Source of the DNA: Helicobacter pylori
Lineage (GTDB): Bacteria; Campylobacterota; Campylobacteria; Campylobacterales; Helicobacteraceae
NCBI RefSeq assembly: GCF_016755635.1
Contig: NZ_CP051500.1
Location: 1,488,001 to 1,552,000 of the forward strand
Reading direction: 5' to 3'
DNA length: 64,000 nt
In this document: one piece after another, positions 16,914 through 26,004 of the stretch
Layout of the letters: every line of letters begins with the position of its first letter
Numbering within the stretch: the first letter of the stretch is position 1
The notes under the pieces: model-generated
What the model was told of the DNA's origin: nothing
The model's input: only the letters and a program-made list of their open reading frames with translations
Databases searched by the model: none
Position numbers and translations under genes: made by a program

Positions 16914-17474
16914 CTAATTTTCTATTTTTAAAGGTTTTTTAAGCGTGAAACGATTTTGCATGGCGTTAAAATCATGGCTTTCTATAAAAAATTTTAAGGC
17001 GTTTTTGGCATGTTCAAACACAGCGTTTTTTAAAGGCTCTTCGTTTTTGTGGAATTTTGAAAGCACATGCTCAACCACGCCCATTCCTTTAGAAATCCCC
17101 ACTCTCAAGCGATAATAAGAATTAGAACACAATAAATCAATGGATTTTAAGCCGTTATGCCCTCCATTCCCCCCACCATTTTTAAACCTCACAACGCCTA
17201 AATCCAAATCCAAGTCGTCATGGACAATTAAAAGCTCTTTAGTTTTGTAAAAATTTTTAGCGCTTAAAACGCTCTCGCCACTTAAATTCATGTAAGTTTG
17301 GGGCTTTAGGAAGATAAAATCCTTATAAACGCATAAACAAGCGTTGTGTTTGGGAGAAAAAGTGAAAGAAAGATCCAATTCGCTAACGAGCGAATCTAAA
17401 ATATCAAAACCAGCGTTGTGTCTGGTGTGAGCGTAACGCAAAGTAGGATTGCCTAAACCTACTAAAAGCGTCAT
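16914..17474 (-). CDS. pth: Peptidyl-tRNA hydrolase
   Basis: Cleaves peptidyl-tRNA released by stalled ribosomes, recycling tRNA. 186 residues, the standard bacterial length. Catalytic landmarks are visible: N9 and H19 in [20 protein letters not shown], the aspartate in [11 protein letters not shown], and the [13 protein letters not shown] loop. It follows rplY by 9 nt in the leftward operon, a pairing of translation genes common in bacteria. Confidence 0.96.
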   Translation of the reverse strand: MTLLVGLGNPTLRYAHTRHNAGFDILDSLVSELDLSFTFSPKHNACLCVYKDFIFLKPQTYMNLSGESVLSAKNFYKTKELLIVHDDLDLDLGVVRFKNGGGNGGHNGLKSIDLLCSNSYYRLRVGISKGMGVVEHVLSKFHKNEEPLKNAVFEHAKNALKFFIESHDFNAMQNRFTLKKPLKIEN

Positions 17475-17483
17475 AACCTAAAA

Positions 17484-18020
17484 TCACTTCGCTTTAATCA
17501 CACCGATCACAGCGATAGAATCATGATCTAAGATCTTCACATTTTCGTGTTTTTCTAAATCGCGCACCAAAACGGACTCATTCACGTCTAAAGGGGCTAC
17601 ATCCACTAAATAGTGATCGGGCAAATACTCTGGAGTGCATTCCACGCTGATACGCTTTTTAGAGAGCATCAAAATCCCTTTATTTTTCAAGCCCACTGGA
17701 GTGCCTTGGTGTTTAACAGGGACTTTAAACTTAGACTTCACGCCCTTAGTAACAGCGAGTAAATCCACATGGATAAGCTCGTTAGTAACAGGGTTTTTTT
17801 GGTATTCTTGAACCACGACTTCAAAAGTCTTATCCCCTAATTTCACCGGAAAAATCAAATGCTTTTTTTCCTTAAGGTATTTAATGAAAGGGTTTAATTT
17901 GAACGCACCATTCACATTTTCAATACCCTTTCCATAAACATTTGCGATTAGATAGCCATCTTTTTTTAAAGCTTTAGCGTTAGCTTTAGTAATACTCTCT
18001 CTAATAACGCCTTCTAACAT
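17484..18020 (-). CDS. rplY: 50S ribosomal protein L25/Ctc-type
   Basis: Binds 5S rRNA in the large ribosomal subunit. At 178 residues it is the long CTC/TL5 form: an N-terminal L25 barrel (residues 1-95 or so, with [10 protein letters not shown] and [19 protein letters not shown]) and a C-terminal beta domain ([19 protein letters not shown]). It is encoded upstream of pth with a 9-nt gap. A 54-nt gap separates it from tal, the longest spacing inside this leftward run, so an internal promoter there is possible. Confidence 0.95.
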   Translation of the reverse strand: MLEGVIRESITKANAKALKKDGYLIANVYGKGIENVNGAFKLNPFIKYLKEKKHLIFPVKLGDKTFEVVVQEYQKNPVTNELIHVDLLAVTKGVKSKFKVPVKHQGTPVGLKNKGILMLSKKRISVECTPEYLPDHYLVDVAPLDVNESVLVRDLEKHENVKILDHDSIAVIGVIKAK

Positions 18021-18074
18021 GTCAATCCTTTAAAATAAAATAAGGGCTTATTCTATCCAAAAAACCCTTAAAAA

Positions 18075-19025
18075 TCAAAAACTGCTTAAAAGCTTTTCAA
18101 AGGATTGTTTGAACGCTATCAAGCCTTCTTTAAGGAGTTTTTGAGCGGTGTTTTCCAAATCAATGTTGTGCGTTTTTAATTCTTTTTTGAACGCTTCAAT
18201 TTTTGCACTTTTTAAAGGGGTTTGATACTCGGTGTTTGGGTCAAGCAAATAAGCGTTTAAAGCCTCTAGGGGGGCTGTATTGATAGAGTTTTTAAAACAC
18301 AGCGCTTTAATGTAATAATCTTTGGCTAAAGAATTGGATTTAACGCCGGTGGATGCAAAAAGGGTGCTTATTAGCGTATTAGCATGCTGACTGATTTGAT
18401 AATAGCACTCGGTAGCGTTGATAATCCCGCTTTTAGCTTGCAAGTTTTTTGGCACTAAAGGATCTATTTCTTTGTCAAATCGTGAAACAAACACGCTAAT
18501 GACCGCTCTTTTTTGCGCTTCTTTGGCTAAGATTTGAGCGGTTTTGTTAGCGATTTTAGGCGAAAAGACTAAAGTTACATTAATAGGAATAGAGGCTTGA
18601 GTTAAAGCGCTAACCACTTCAAGCCCGCTCTCACTCGCCGGGACTTTAATCATCACATTAGGGCGGTTTAATGTTTTGAATAAGCGCTTGGCTTCATCAA
18701 TGCTTTTAGGGGCATCATCTTCTAAAAAAGGGTCAATTTCTAGGCTAATGTAGCCATTGTTAGGGTCTTTTTCATATAAAGGCATCAACGCGCTAGAGGC
18801 TTGTAAAATATCCTTTAACGCCAAAGTTTCATAAATTTCTTTAGCTTTTTTGCCTTTGAGTTTAGCGATTTCATCTTGATAAAACGCACTTTTGGTGATC
18901 GCTTCACAAAACAAACTAGGGTTACTCGTCGCCCCACAAATAGCCCCCTTATTGATGAGCTTTAAAAAGTCGTTTTCTAAAAAATCTCTTTCTATAAAAT
19001 CGCACCACAAACTGAATTCTTGCAT
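18075..19025 (-). CDS. tal: Transaldolase
   Basis: Transfers a dihydroxyacetone unit between sugar phosphates in the non-oxidative pentose phosphate pathway. 316 residues, TIM-barrel class. The N-terminal [13 protein letters not shown] (28-40) corresponds to the conserved TNPS motif. The Schiff-base lysine is K127 in [13 protein letters not shown], and INVTLVFSP follows. It lies 3 nt downstream of murE. A long C-terminal helix-rich tail (from about 270) is typical of the epsilonproteobacterial enzyme. Confidence 0.94.
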   Translation of the reverse strand: MQEFSLWCDFIERDFLENDFLKLINKGAICGATSNPSLFCEAITKSAFYQDEIAKLKGKKAKEIYETLALKDILQASSALMPLYEKDPNNGYISLEIDPFLEDDAPKSIDEAKRLFKTLNRPNVMIKVPASESGLEVVSALTQASIPINVTLVFSPKIANKTAQILAKEAQKRAVISVFVSRFDKEIDPLVPKNLQAKSGIINATECYYQISQHANTLISTLFASTGVKSNSLAKDYYIKALCFKNSINTAPLEALNAYLLDPNTEYQTPLKSAKIEAFKKELKTHNIDLENTAQKLLKEGLIAFKQSFEKLLSSF

Positions 19026-19028
19026 GTT

Positions 19029-20372
19029 TTATCCTTGTTTTAAATGTTGGTAATAGCTTTTAACGATCTCTTGGTCGCTAAAAAAAATCGTTTTGTCTTT
19101 AAAGATTTGAGTGTTTTCATCGCCCTTGCCTAAAATCAATAACACCTCATCGTCTTTTAAATTTTCTAAAGCGTTTAAAATGGCTTTTTTTCGGTCTTTT
19201 TCTACAATGACTTTAGAAGAATCATTGATGCCTTTTAAAATATCCTTGATAATGTCTTCTTCGTTTTCGCTTCTGGGGTTGTCTGAAGTTAAGATGATTT
19301 GATGCGCGTAACAACTCGCTATCGCTCCCATTTTAGGGCGCTTGGTTTTATCCCTATCACCCCCTGCCCCAAAAAGAGCGGTGATTTTTTGATTTTTAAA
19401 GCTTTCAAAGACTTGTTGCATGCCGTCTGTGGTGTGGGCAAAATCCACAACCACTAAAGGTTTAGAATGCACAATTTCCAAACGCCCCTTCACCCCATAA
19501 AAGTTTTCTAATAACGGCGCGATTGCTTCTAGCGGTAATTGAGTGAGTAATTTGACCCCTAAAACGCCCGCTAAAATATTATAAAGGTTGTAACGCCCTA
19601 AAAGGGGGGAATGCATAAGGGCGATTTCTTTAAGATTAGGATCTCTTAAATCTTGTTGGTAGCATAAAGACGCGCTAATAAAGGGGTTGAGCGAAAAGGC
19701 TTGAATGTTTAAATGCGCTTTTTTATCTAGCGCGTAAGTGTGCGCGTTAATGGGGTTAAAAAGGGCGTTTGTTTCATCTCTGTTGATCACTTTCAAGCCC
19801 TCATCTTTAAAAAAGCTGTTTTTAGCGTCTCTGTAATTTTCTATATTTTGATGGAAATCTAAATGATCGCTTGTGATATTGGTTAAGATTTTAAGAGCAA
19901 AATCAAGCCCAGCGATGCGCTTTTGGACAATCGCATGGGAGCTCACTTCCATGATAAAGTATTCACACCCCAAACGAATCGCTTCTTCTAAATCGCTATA
20001 AAGCTCTAAAAGGGTGGGCGTGGTCAAGCCCTTTTCTTTGATGCGTTCATCGTTAATAAAAAACCCCCTTGTGCCTAAAAGAGCGGTCTTTTTATTCAAA
20101 TCTAAGAGCAAGGAATACATCAAGCTCGCTGTGGTCGTTTTACCATTAGTGCCAGTAATTCCTACAATTTTAATCTTAAAATCAAAGTAGTTTTTAAGCT
20201 CGTTAAAATCTAAAATAGCCAGGTTTTTTTCTGCAATTAAAGGAGAGTATTTTTCATTTAAAGGCGTTTTGACAAAAAGGATTTCTTTGGGGTTTTCTAA
20301 AACTTCATGCGTGTTATCGCTTAAAAAAGAATAGGCGTGGTTTTGATAAGTCAAGGTTTTTTTAAGCTTCAT
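19029..20372 (-). CDS. murE: UDP-MurNAc-tripeptide synthetase MurE (meso-DAP-adding)
   Basis: Adds the third residue of the peptidoglycan stem peptide in the cytoplasm, using ATP. 447 residues. The Mur ligase ATP loop [12 protein letters not shown] is at 71-82, followed by [21 protein letters not shown] and the SDNPRSENE motif near residue 363. DNPR is the known marker for meso-diaminopimelate as substrate rather than lysine. It is somewhat short at the N-terminus compared with E. coli MurE. It is closely spaced with the TPR-like gene before (3 nt) and tal after. Confidence 0.95.
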   Translation of the reverse strand: MKLKKTLTYQNHAYSFLSDNTHEVLENPKEILFVKTPLNEKYSPLIAEKNLAILDFNELKNYFDFKIKIVGITGTNGKTTTASLMYSLLLDLNKKTALLGTRGFFINDERIKEKGLTTPTLLELYSDLEEAIRLGCEYFIMEVSSHAIVQKRIAGLDFALKILTNITSDHLDFHQNIENYRDAKNSFFKDEGLKVINRDETNALFNPINAHTYALDKKAHLNIQAFSLNPFISASLCYQQDLRDPNLKEIALMHSPLLGRYNLYNILAGVLGVKLLTQLPLEAIAPLLENFYGVKGRLEIVHSKPLVVVDFAHTTDGMQQVFESFKNQKITALFGAGGDRDKTKRPKMGAIASCYAHQIILTSDNPRSENEEDIIKDILKGINDSSKVIVEKDRKKAILNALENLKDDEVLLILGKGDENTQIFKDKTIFFSDQEIVKSYYQHLKQG

Positions 20373-20375
20373 TCT

Positions 20376-20987
20376 TTAAGCCTTATTGGATTTGAGGGCG
20401 TCTTCTAAAAGAGAACGCAAAAATTTATCGTAAATAAAAGAATCTTCATGCATGTTTTCAATGTAATTGATTGCTAATTCGTAATAGCCATAGTGGTTCA
20501 ATTCTTTCAAAAATTCATAAAAATCCTCTTTATTGTCAAAAATCACCCTAGAGCTGAACATCAAATCCTCAAACGCTTCCTTAAAGCCGCGCTCCAAGCT
20601 CAAGCGTTTGAAATCCGCATACAAAATGCCGTTCAACTCCTCGCCTTTTTGAGAAATTTGAGCATCAATCTTTTCAGTCATTTGGTTCAATCCCTCATCA
20701 AAAGAAGCGATCAAATTGATGATTTGCTCTTCAGCCTGGTTTTTTAAACTCCGTTTTTGCATAGCGATCAAGCTTTGATACAATTCATAAAAGCTATGGG
20801 CTTCTTTAGGGAAATCTTTAGCGATGTCGCTTAATAACGCCCCCACTTTGGCTTTTTGGTTGTCTTTATCCAAAAACAACACTTCAGAAAAAAGGCGTAA
20901 CGCTTCAGCGTAATGGGCTTGCTTGAACGCTAAAAAGCCATCTTTAATCAACGCGCGCTTTTTAAATTCATAATCAAACTTTTGCAT
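20376..20987 (-). CDS. Conserved cytoplasmic helical-repeat (TPR-like) protein
   Basis: 203 residues, charged and almost wholly helical. An N-terminal TPR-like pair is visible (AFKQAHYAEALRLFSEVLFLDKDNQKAKV, quoted in part: AEALRLFSEVLFLDKDN). A middle segment with coiled-coil character (SLKNQAEEQIINLIASF) follows, then a second helical pair near 150-190. No signal peptide or catalytic motif. I do not recognise a function; it is known as a conserved gene of Helicobacter. It sits between nfu and murE in a tight operon (11 nt and 3 nt gaps). Confidence 0.7.
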   Translation of the reverse strand: MQKFDYEFKKRALIKDGFLAFKQAHYAEALRLFSEVLFLDKDNQKAKVGALLSDIAKDFPKEAHSFYELYQSLIAMQKRSLKNQAEEQIINLIASFDEGLNQMTEKIDAQISQKGEELNGILYADFKRLSLERGFKEAFEDLMFSSRVIFDNKEDFYEFLKELNHYGYYELAINYIENMHEDSFIYDKFLRSLLEDALKSNKA

Positions 20988-20998
20988 GCCTATAATCC

Positions 20999-21268
20999 TT
21001 AAAGCTTATCAAACTCCTTAGCGTTTTCTAAGCACACCACTTCTAAATTGGGGTGAATGTCCATTTTAAGCTGCCTTTCAATGACATTTTTTAAAGTGAT
21101 TTTACTGCTAGAGCAAGTCTTACACGCTCCCTCTAAAGCCACATAAATTTTCATGCTTTTCACCCCTAGCACTTCAATATTGCCGCCATCTTTGAGCAAG
21201 TAAGGGCGGATTTTTTCTATTACAATACGCACCGGTTTTTGTAAATCTTCATCGCTAAATTCTATCAT
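20999..21268 (-). CDS. nfu: NifU C-terminal-like iron-sulfur scaffold (Nfu)
   Basis: Small Fe-S cluster carrier of 89 residues consisting only of the Nfu domain. The opening KPVRIVIEKIRPYLLKDGG (11-29) and the cluster-binding CKTC (49-52), followed by SSKITLKNVIERQL, are diagnostic. It is first gene of the leftward murE operon and divergent from pitA. A candidate -10 TAAAAT lies in the short leader. H. pylori assembles clusters with a separate NifS/NifU pair elsewhere, so this is likely a carrier protein. Confidence 0.9.
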   Translation of the reverse strand: MIEFSDEDLQKPVRIVIEKIRPYLLKDGGNIEVLGVKSMKIYVALEGACKTCSSSKITLKNVIERQLKMDIHPNLEVVCLENAKEFDKL

Positions 21269-21309
21269 TTTTAAAAACCTTATTTTTAAAATTTTACTTT
21301 AAGATACCA

Positions 21310-21315
21310 TATAAT
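21310..21315 (+). promoter_or_regulatory. -10 box upstream of pitA
   Basis: Perfect TATAAT about 94 nt before the pitA start, implying a leader near 88 nt. A second hexamer TAGAAT (21369-21374) lies inside that leader and would give a much shorter one. Confidence 0.45.
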
Positions 21316-21346
21316 GAGCCATTTTTATCAAACAACGCTTTTTAAG

Positions 21347-21383
21347 AGTGGCTCAAGGGCTAATTGGATAGAATAGAGCCACT
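21347..21383 (+). promoter_or_regulatory. Inverted repeat in the pitA leader
   Basis: AGTGGCTC (21347-21354) pairs perfectly with GAGCCACT (21376-21383) across 21 nt. It lies between the upstream -10 box and the ribosome-binding site AAGG (21392-21395). It may form an RNA stem in the longer transcript or serve as a protein site; function is unknown. Confidence 0.45.
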
Positions 21384-21408
21384 ATTAGAATAAGGTTTTT
21401 ATGACGAT

Positions 21409-23010
21409 ATGGAAATTAAAAACATCAAAGAGTTTGAAAAAGCTTCCAAAAAACTCCAAAAAGACACTTTAAAGATCGCTCTCGCTCTTTTGTTCCTCAT
21501 CGGTGCCGCTTTGCTCGCTCTCATTTTTGGGCAGGCTAATTCTAAGGGATTGTTGCTCATTTTTGCGGCCGTGATTGGGGGCTATATGGCGATGAATATT
21601 GGCGCGAATGATGTGTCTAACAATGTCGGCCCTGCTGTAGGCTCTAAAGCCATTAGCATGGGTGGGGCGATTTTGATTGCTGCGATTTGCGAAATGCTTG
21701 GAGCGATCATTGCTGGGGGGGAAGTGGTTTCTACGATTAAGGGCCGTATCGTTTCGCCTGAATTTATTAATGATGCGCATGTTTTCATCAATGTCATGTT
21801 GGCTAGCTTACTCAGTGGGGCGTTGTGGTTGCATGTAGCGACTTTAATTGGTGCTCCTGTTTCCACTTCACACTCTGTAGTGGGGGGGATTATGGGGGCT
21901 GGAATGGCAGCAGCTGGAATGTCTGCTGTCAATTGGCATTTTTTATCAGGCATTGTGGCCAGTTGGGTAATCTCGCCTTTAATGGGGGCTTTGATAGCCA
22001 TGTTTTTTTTAATGCTCATTAAAAAGACTATCGCTTATAAAGAAGATAAAAAGAGCGCGGCTTTAAAGGTCGTGCCTTATTTGGTAGCGTTGATGAGCTT
22101 AACCTTTAGCTGGTATTTGATGGTTAAGGTTTTAAAACGCCTCTATGCGCTGAATTTTGAAATCCAGCTGGCTTGCGGTTGTATCCTTGCGCTTTTAATC
22201 TTTATCCTTTTTAAAAGATTTGTGTTAAAGAAAGCCCCGCAATTAGAAAACAGCCATGAAAGCATTAATGAGCTTTTTAATGTCCCTTTGATTTTTGCTG
22301 CTGCGCTTTTAAGCTTTGCACATGGGGCTAATGATGTGGCTAACGCTATAGGCCCTTTAGCGGCGATCAGTCAAACTTTAGAAGATGCAAATAGCCCTAT
22401 AGGGAATACTTTAAGCTCTGTGCCGTTGTGGATTATGGTAGTGGGGGCAGCTGGGATTGCTTTAGGCTTGAGTTTGTATGGGCCAAAGCTCATTAAAACG
22501 GTGGGGTCTGAAATCACAGAATTAGACAAAATGCAAGCTTTTTGCATCGCGCTTTCTGCAGTCATCACCGTGCTTTTAGCCTCTCAATTAGGCTTGCCTG
22601 TGAGCTCTACGCATATTGTGGTGGGTGCGGTGTTTGGGGTGGGCTTTTTAAGGGAGCGCTTAAGAGAGCAATCAAGAAGGCGTTTTGCTAGGATCAGAGA
22701 TAATATTGTAGCGGCGCACTTTGGGGAAGATTTAGAAGAAATTGAAGGCTTTTTAGAGCGCTTTGATAAAGCCAATTTGAAAGAAAAATCGCTCATGCTA
22801 GAGAGCTTGAAAAAAAGCAAGAACACCGCCATCGCTTTGGAATTGAAAAAGAAAGAAAAAAAGTCGCTTAAAAAAGTGTATAAAGAAGAAGTGATCAAAC
22901 GCTCCATTTTAAAAAAGATTGTTACCGCTTGGCTTGTAACCGTGCCGGTTTCTGCGTTTTTGGGGGCGCTTCTTTTTGTGGCTCTTGGTTTTATAGAAAA
23001 GTATTTCTAG
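21409..23010 (+). CDS. pitA: Inorganic phosphate permease (Pit family)
   Basis: Inner-membrane low-affinity phosphate transporter of the PiT family. 533 residues with about ten membrane helices and the two inverted PiT signatures, GANDVSNNVGPAVGSKAIS near 64-82 and GANDVANAIGPLAAIS near 305-320. A charged cytoplasmic coiled segment (residues 405-500) precedes the last helix, longer than in E. coli PitA. The ribosome site AAGG is 13 nt from this ATG but only 5 nt from an out-of-frame ATG at 21401. That ATG opens a 23-codon overlapping frame, so initiation may be regulated or simply leaky. Confidence 0.92.
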   Translation: MEIKNIKEFEKASKKLQKDTLKIALALLFLIGAALLALIFGQANSKGLLLIFAAVIGGYMAMNIGANDVSNNVGPAVGSKAISMGGAILIAAICEMLGAIIAGGEVVSTIKGRIVSPEFINDAHVFINVMLASLLSGALWLHVATLIGAPVSTSHSVVGGIMGAGMAAAGMSAVNWHFLSGIVASWVISPLMGALIAMFFLMLIKKTIAYKEDKKSAALKVVPYLVALMSLTFSWYLMVKVLKRLYALNFEIQLACGCILALLIFILFKRFVLKKAPQLENSHESINELFNVPLIFAAALLSFAHGANDVANAIGPLAAISQTLEDANSPIGNTLSSVPLWIMVVGAAGIALGLSLYGPKLIKTVGSEITELDKMQAFCIALSAVITVLLASQLGLPVSSTHIVVGAVFGVGFLRERLREQSRRRFARIRDNIVAAHFGEDLEEIEGFLERFDKANLKEKSLMLESLKKSKNTAIALELKKKEKKSLKKVYKEEVIKRSILKKIVTAWLVTVPVSAFLGALLFVALGFIEKYF

Positions 23011-23069
23011 GGTTTTTAAAGGCTTGATTTTTAAAGTTAGGCTTAATCTTTTATGTTAAAATTCTAAGA

Positions 23070-23091
23070 TTTTATATTTATTTTATATTTA
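23070..23091 (+). repeat. 11-bp perfect tandem repeat in the leader of the TlyC-like gene
   Basis: TTTTATATTTA occurs twice head to tail at 23070-23080 and 23081-23091. An extended -10 box TGTTAAAAT ends at 23062, so the repeat begins near the predicted transcription start and fills the first half of the leader. Confidence 0.5.
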
Positions 23092-23114
23092 TCGTTAGGT
23101 TTTAGGTTTAAATC

Positions 23115-24464
23115 ATGGGGAGGAATCAAGGAGCTTATTTGGATCCGTCTGAATCGATTTTGATGTTGATGGTTGCTTTTTTATTGGTGCTGTTGAACGC
23201 TTTTTTTGTGCTTTCAGAGTTTGCCCTTGTGAAAGTGCGTAAAACCCGCTTAGAAGAGCTGGTTAAAATCGGTAATTCCAACGCTAAACTCGCTTTAAAG
23301 ATGAGTCAAAGACTAGACACTTATTTGAGCGCCACGCAGTTAGGCATCACCCTTTCTTCATTAGCTTTAGGCTGGGTGGGTGAGCCCGCTATCGCAAAAT
23401 TGTTAGCCGCGCTGTTTGAGTCTATGGATTTGAGAGAAAATCCTATTTTTATCCATTCAATGAGCGTGGTCATAGCGTTTTTAAGCATCACTTTTTTGCA
23501 TGTCGTGTTGGGCGAGATTGTGCCTAAATCTTTAGCGATCGCTAAATCTGAAAAAGCCGCTCTTTTTGCCGCGCGCCCTTTGCATGTGTTTTGGGTGGTG
23601 TTTTATCCGGTGGTGCGTTTGTTTGATGTGATCGCTCATTTTTTTTTGAAAAAGATGGGCGTCAATCCTAAAGAACATGACGGCATGCATTCTGAAGAAG
23701 AGTTAAAAATCATTGTGGGCGAGAGTTTGAGAGAGGGCATCATTGATTCGGTGGAGGGGGAAATCATTAAAAACGCGGTGGATTTTTCTGACACGAGCGC
23801 TAAAGAAATCATGACCCCACGAAAAGACATGGTGTGTTTGGACGAAGAAAACAGCTATGAAGAAAATATAGACATTGTTTTAAAAAGCCACTTCACGCGC
23901 TACCCTTATTGCAAGGGTTCTAAGGATAATATTATTGGCATGGTGCATATTAGGGACTTGCTTTCTCGCTCTATTTTTACTCCCAAAATGCATGATTTCA
24001 ATCAAATCGTTAGGAAAATGATTATCGTCCCTGAGAGCGCTTCCATTTCTCAAATCCTTATTAAAATGAAAAAAGAGCAAATCCATACCGCTTTGGTGAT
24101 TGATGAATACGGCGGCACGGCCGGGTTGCTCACTATGGAAGACATTATTGAAGAGATCATGGGCGAGATTAGCGACGAATACGATTTGAAACAAGAGGGC
24201 GTGAACAAGCTTGAAGAGGGCGTGTTTGAATTAGAGGGCATGCTGGATTTAGAGAGCGTAGAAGAAGTGCTTCGCATTGAATTTGACAAAGAATGCGAGC
24301 AGGTAACGCTTGGGGGCTATGTTTTTAGCTTGTTAGAGCGCATGCCTATGGAGGGAGATACAATCGTTTCGCATGGGTATTCTTTTGAAGTGTTAAGCGT
24401 GGATGGGGCCAGGATAAAACGCTTAAAAGCGGTTAAACAAGATCAGGGAGAAAATGAAGCATGA
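23115..24464 (+). CDS. CNNM/CBS/CorC-domain membrane protein (TlyC/hemolysin-C-like)
   Basis: Polytopic protein of the CorB/CorC-HlyC family, associated with divalent metal (Mg2+/Co2+) homeostasis; the old name hemolysin is not evidence of toxicity. 449 residues: a CNNM membrane domain (about 12-200, with SATQLGITLSSLALGW and HVVLGEIVPKSLAI), two CBS domains (about 225-345, including IMTPRKDMV and LVIDEYGGTAGLLTMEDI), and a CorC/HlyC C-terminal domain to the end. A run of nine T at 23639-23647 lies in the coding sequence. The stop overlaps the ATG of the next gene by 4 nt. Confidence 0.88.
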   Translation: MGRNQGAYLDPSESILMLMVAFLLVLLNAFFVLSEFALVKVRKTRLEELVKIGNSNAKLALKMSQRLDTYLSATQLGITLSSLALGWVGEPAIAKLLAALFESMDLRENPIFIHSMSVVIAFLSITFLHVVLGEIVPKSLAIAKSEKAALFAARPLHVFWVVFYPVVRLFDVIAHFFLKKMGVNPKEHDGMHSEEELKIIVGESLREGIIDSVEGEIIKNAVDFSDTSAKEIMTPRKDMVCLDEENSYEENIDIVLKSHFTRYPYCKGSKDNIIGMVHIRDLLSRSIFTPKMHDFNQIVRKMIIVPESASISQILIKMKKEQIHTALVIDEYGGTAGLLTMEDIIEEIMGEISDEYDLKQEGVNKLEEGVFELEGMLDLESVEEVLRIEFDKECEQVTLGGYVFSLLERMPMEGDTIVSHGYSFEVLSVDGARIKRLKAVKQDQGENEA

Positions 24465-25993
24465 AAAAAACAACCCTCTTTGTATTGGGCTTATTATTCA
24501 ATAGCTCTTTAAGCGCTGTTGATGGAGTTCCTAAAACCGAGCCTTCTTCTTTGAATTTGGCTGAAGACAGCCTACCTTTGAACCACCCTAACGCCCAAAA
24601 ACTCTCTTTAAAAAACGCATGGAATAGGGTGTTATCCAACCATGAAGGCTTGCATGCGCAAGAATACGCCATTAAAAGAGCGAGTAAAATGAAATTAGCG
24701 GCTAAGCTTTCTTTTTTGCCTCAAATTGATTTGAGCGCTTTTTATGTGTACCTCTCTAACCCCATTAAAATGGATTTTGCCAGCCAAAAACAACCGGGCG
24801 TGCAAAAAGCCACCAACCAGATCCATCAAGGCTTGCAAAACATTCAGCAAAATATCCCCCCTCAAGTATTAACCCCTCAAATCCAAGCGGGCATGCAAGG
24901 GGTGATGCAAGGTTTTGGGGCTTTGAGTAGCACTTTAGAAGCCCCCTTATTGTTTTCTAAGCAAAATGTGGTGATTGGGGCTTTGAGCATTATTTATCCC
25001 CTTTATATGGGTGGGGCAAGATTCACGATGGTGCGCATTGCGGATTTGATGCAAAAAGACGCTAATGAAGTGTATCGCTTGAAAAAGCTTTCCACTTTTC
25101 AAGAGCTTGTGAGCGTGTATTATGGCATGGTGTTAAACGCAGAAGTGGCTGAAACTTTAGAAGAGGTGGAAAAAGGCCATTATAAGCATTTCCAAAACGC
25201 TTTAAAAATGCAAAAAGTGGGGCAAATCGCTAGGGTAGAAACCTTAGGCGCTCAAGTGGCTTATGATAAGGCCCATATCGCTAGCGTTAAGGCTAAAGAC
25301 GTGTTAGAAGTTTCGCAGCTCTCGTTCAATTCCATTTTATCTAGCAAGGACGATCTAGCGCCTTCAAGCAAATTAGAGATCCACACCGAGAAAAATCTGC
25401 CCGATTTGAGCTTTTTTGTCTCTTCCACGCTCAATTCTTACCCGGCTTTAAAGACTTTAGAAAATCAGGTTCAAATTTCTAAAGAAAACACCAAACTACA
25501 GATCGCTAAATTCTTGCCCCAAGTGAGTTTTTTTGGCTCTTATCTCATGAAACAAAACAATTCGGTGTTTGAAGACATGATCCCTAGTTGGTTTGTGGGC
25601 GTAGCCGGGCGCATGCCTATTCTTTCTCCCACAGGGCGTATCCAAAAATACCAAGCGAGCAAATTAGCCGAGTTGCAAGTGAGTAGCGAACAAATCCAGG
25701 CTAAAAAAAACATGGAATTGTTAGTGAATAAGACTTATAAAGAGACGCTTTCTTATTTGAAAGAATACAAAAGCCTGCTTTCTAGCGTGGAATTAGCCAA
25801 GGAAAATCTAAAACTCCAAGAGCAGGCTTTTTTACAAGGCTTAAGCACGAACGCCCAAGTCATTGATGCGAGGAACACGCTTTCTTCTATCATCGTGGAG
25901 CAAAAAAGCGTGGCTTATAAATACATTGTTTCATTAGCGAATTTAATGGCGTTAAGCGATCATATTGATTTATTTTATGAATTTGTTTATTAA
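24461..25993 (+). CDS. TolC-family outer membrane efflux protein
   Basis: Outer membrane export channel. 510 residues with signal peptide (KKTTLFVLGLLFNSSLSA) and two OEP repeats in the helical barrel region. AKLSFLPQIDLSAFYVYL and the second-half counterpart IAKFLPQVSFFGSYLM mark the two strands pairs. Long coiled helices (SVYYGMVLNAEVAETLEEVE; YKSLLSSVELAKENLKLQE) follow each. An alanine/glutamine-rich insertion with NIQQNIPPQVL sits near residue 125. It is first of a four-gene export operon with a HlyD-like adaptor and two ABC-2 permeases. Known as one of several TolC homologues in H. pylori. Confidence 0.88.
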   Translation: MKKTTLFVLGLLFNSSLSAVDGVPKTEPSSLNLAEDSLPLNHPNAQKLSLKNAWNRVLSNHEGLHAQEYAIKRASKMKLAAKLSFLPQIDLSAFYVYLSNPIKMDFASQKQPGVQKATNQIHQGLQNIQQNIPPQVLTPQIQAGMQGVMQGFGALSSTLEAPLLFSKQNVVIGALSIIYPLYMGGARFTMVRIADLMQKDANEVYRLKKLSTFQELVSVYYGMVLNAEVAETLEEVEKGHYKHFQNALKMQKVGQIARVETLGAQVAYDKAHIASVKAKDVLEVSQLSFNSILSSKDDLAPSSKLEIHTEKNLPDLSFFVSSTLNSYPALKTLENQVQISKENTKLQIAKFLPQVSFFGSYLMKQNNSVFEDMIPSWFVGVAGRMPILSPTGRIQKYQASKLAELQVSSEQIQAKKNMELLVNKTYKETLSYLKEYKSLLSSVELAKENLKLQEQAFLQGLSTNAQVIDARNTLSSIIVEQKSVAYKYIVSLANLMALSDHIDLFYEFVY

Positions 25994-26004
25994 AGGAAAA
26001 AATC

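Noticed and set aside
21715..21721. G7 runs in pitA (21715-21721, 21882-21888), hlyD-like gene (26530-26536) and ubiX (38882-38888) as phase-variation tracts
   Set aside because: Only seven bases, within glycine-coding stretches of intact housekeeping genes; the frame is not broken in any of them.
22371..22907. Several 60-145 codon antisense frames in pitA and elsewhere
   Set aside because: All mirror conserved coding frames on the other strand and lack ribosome sites or family signatures.
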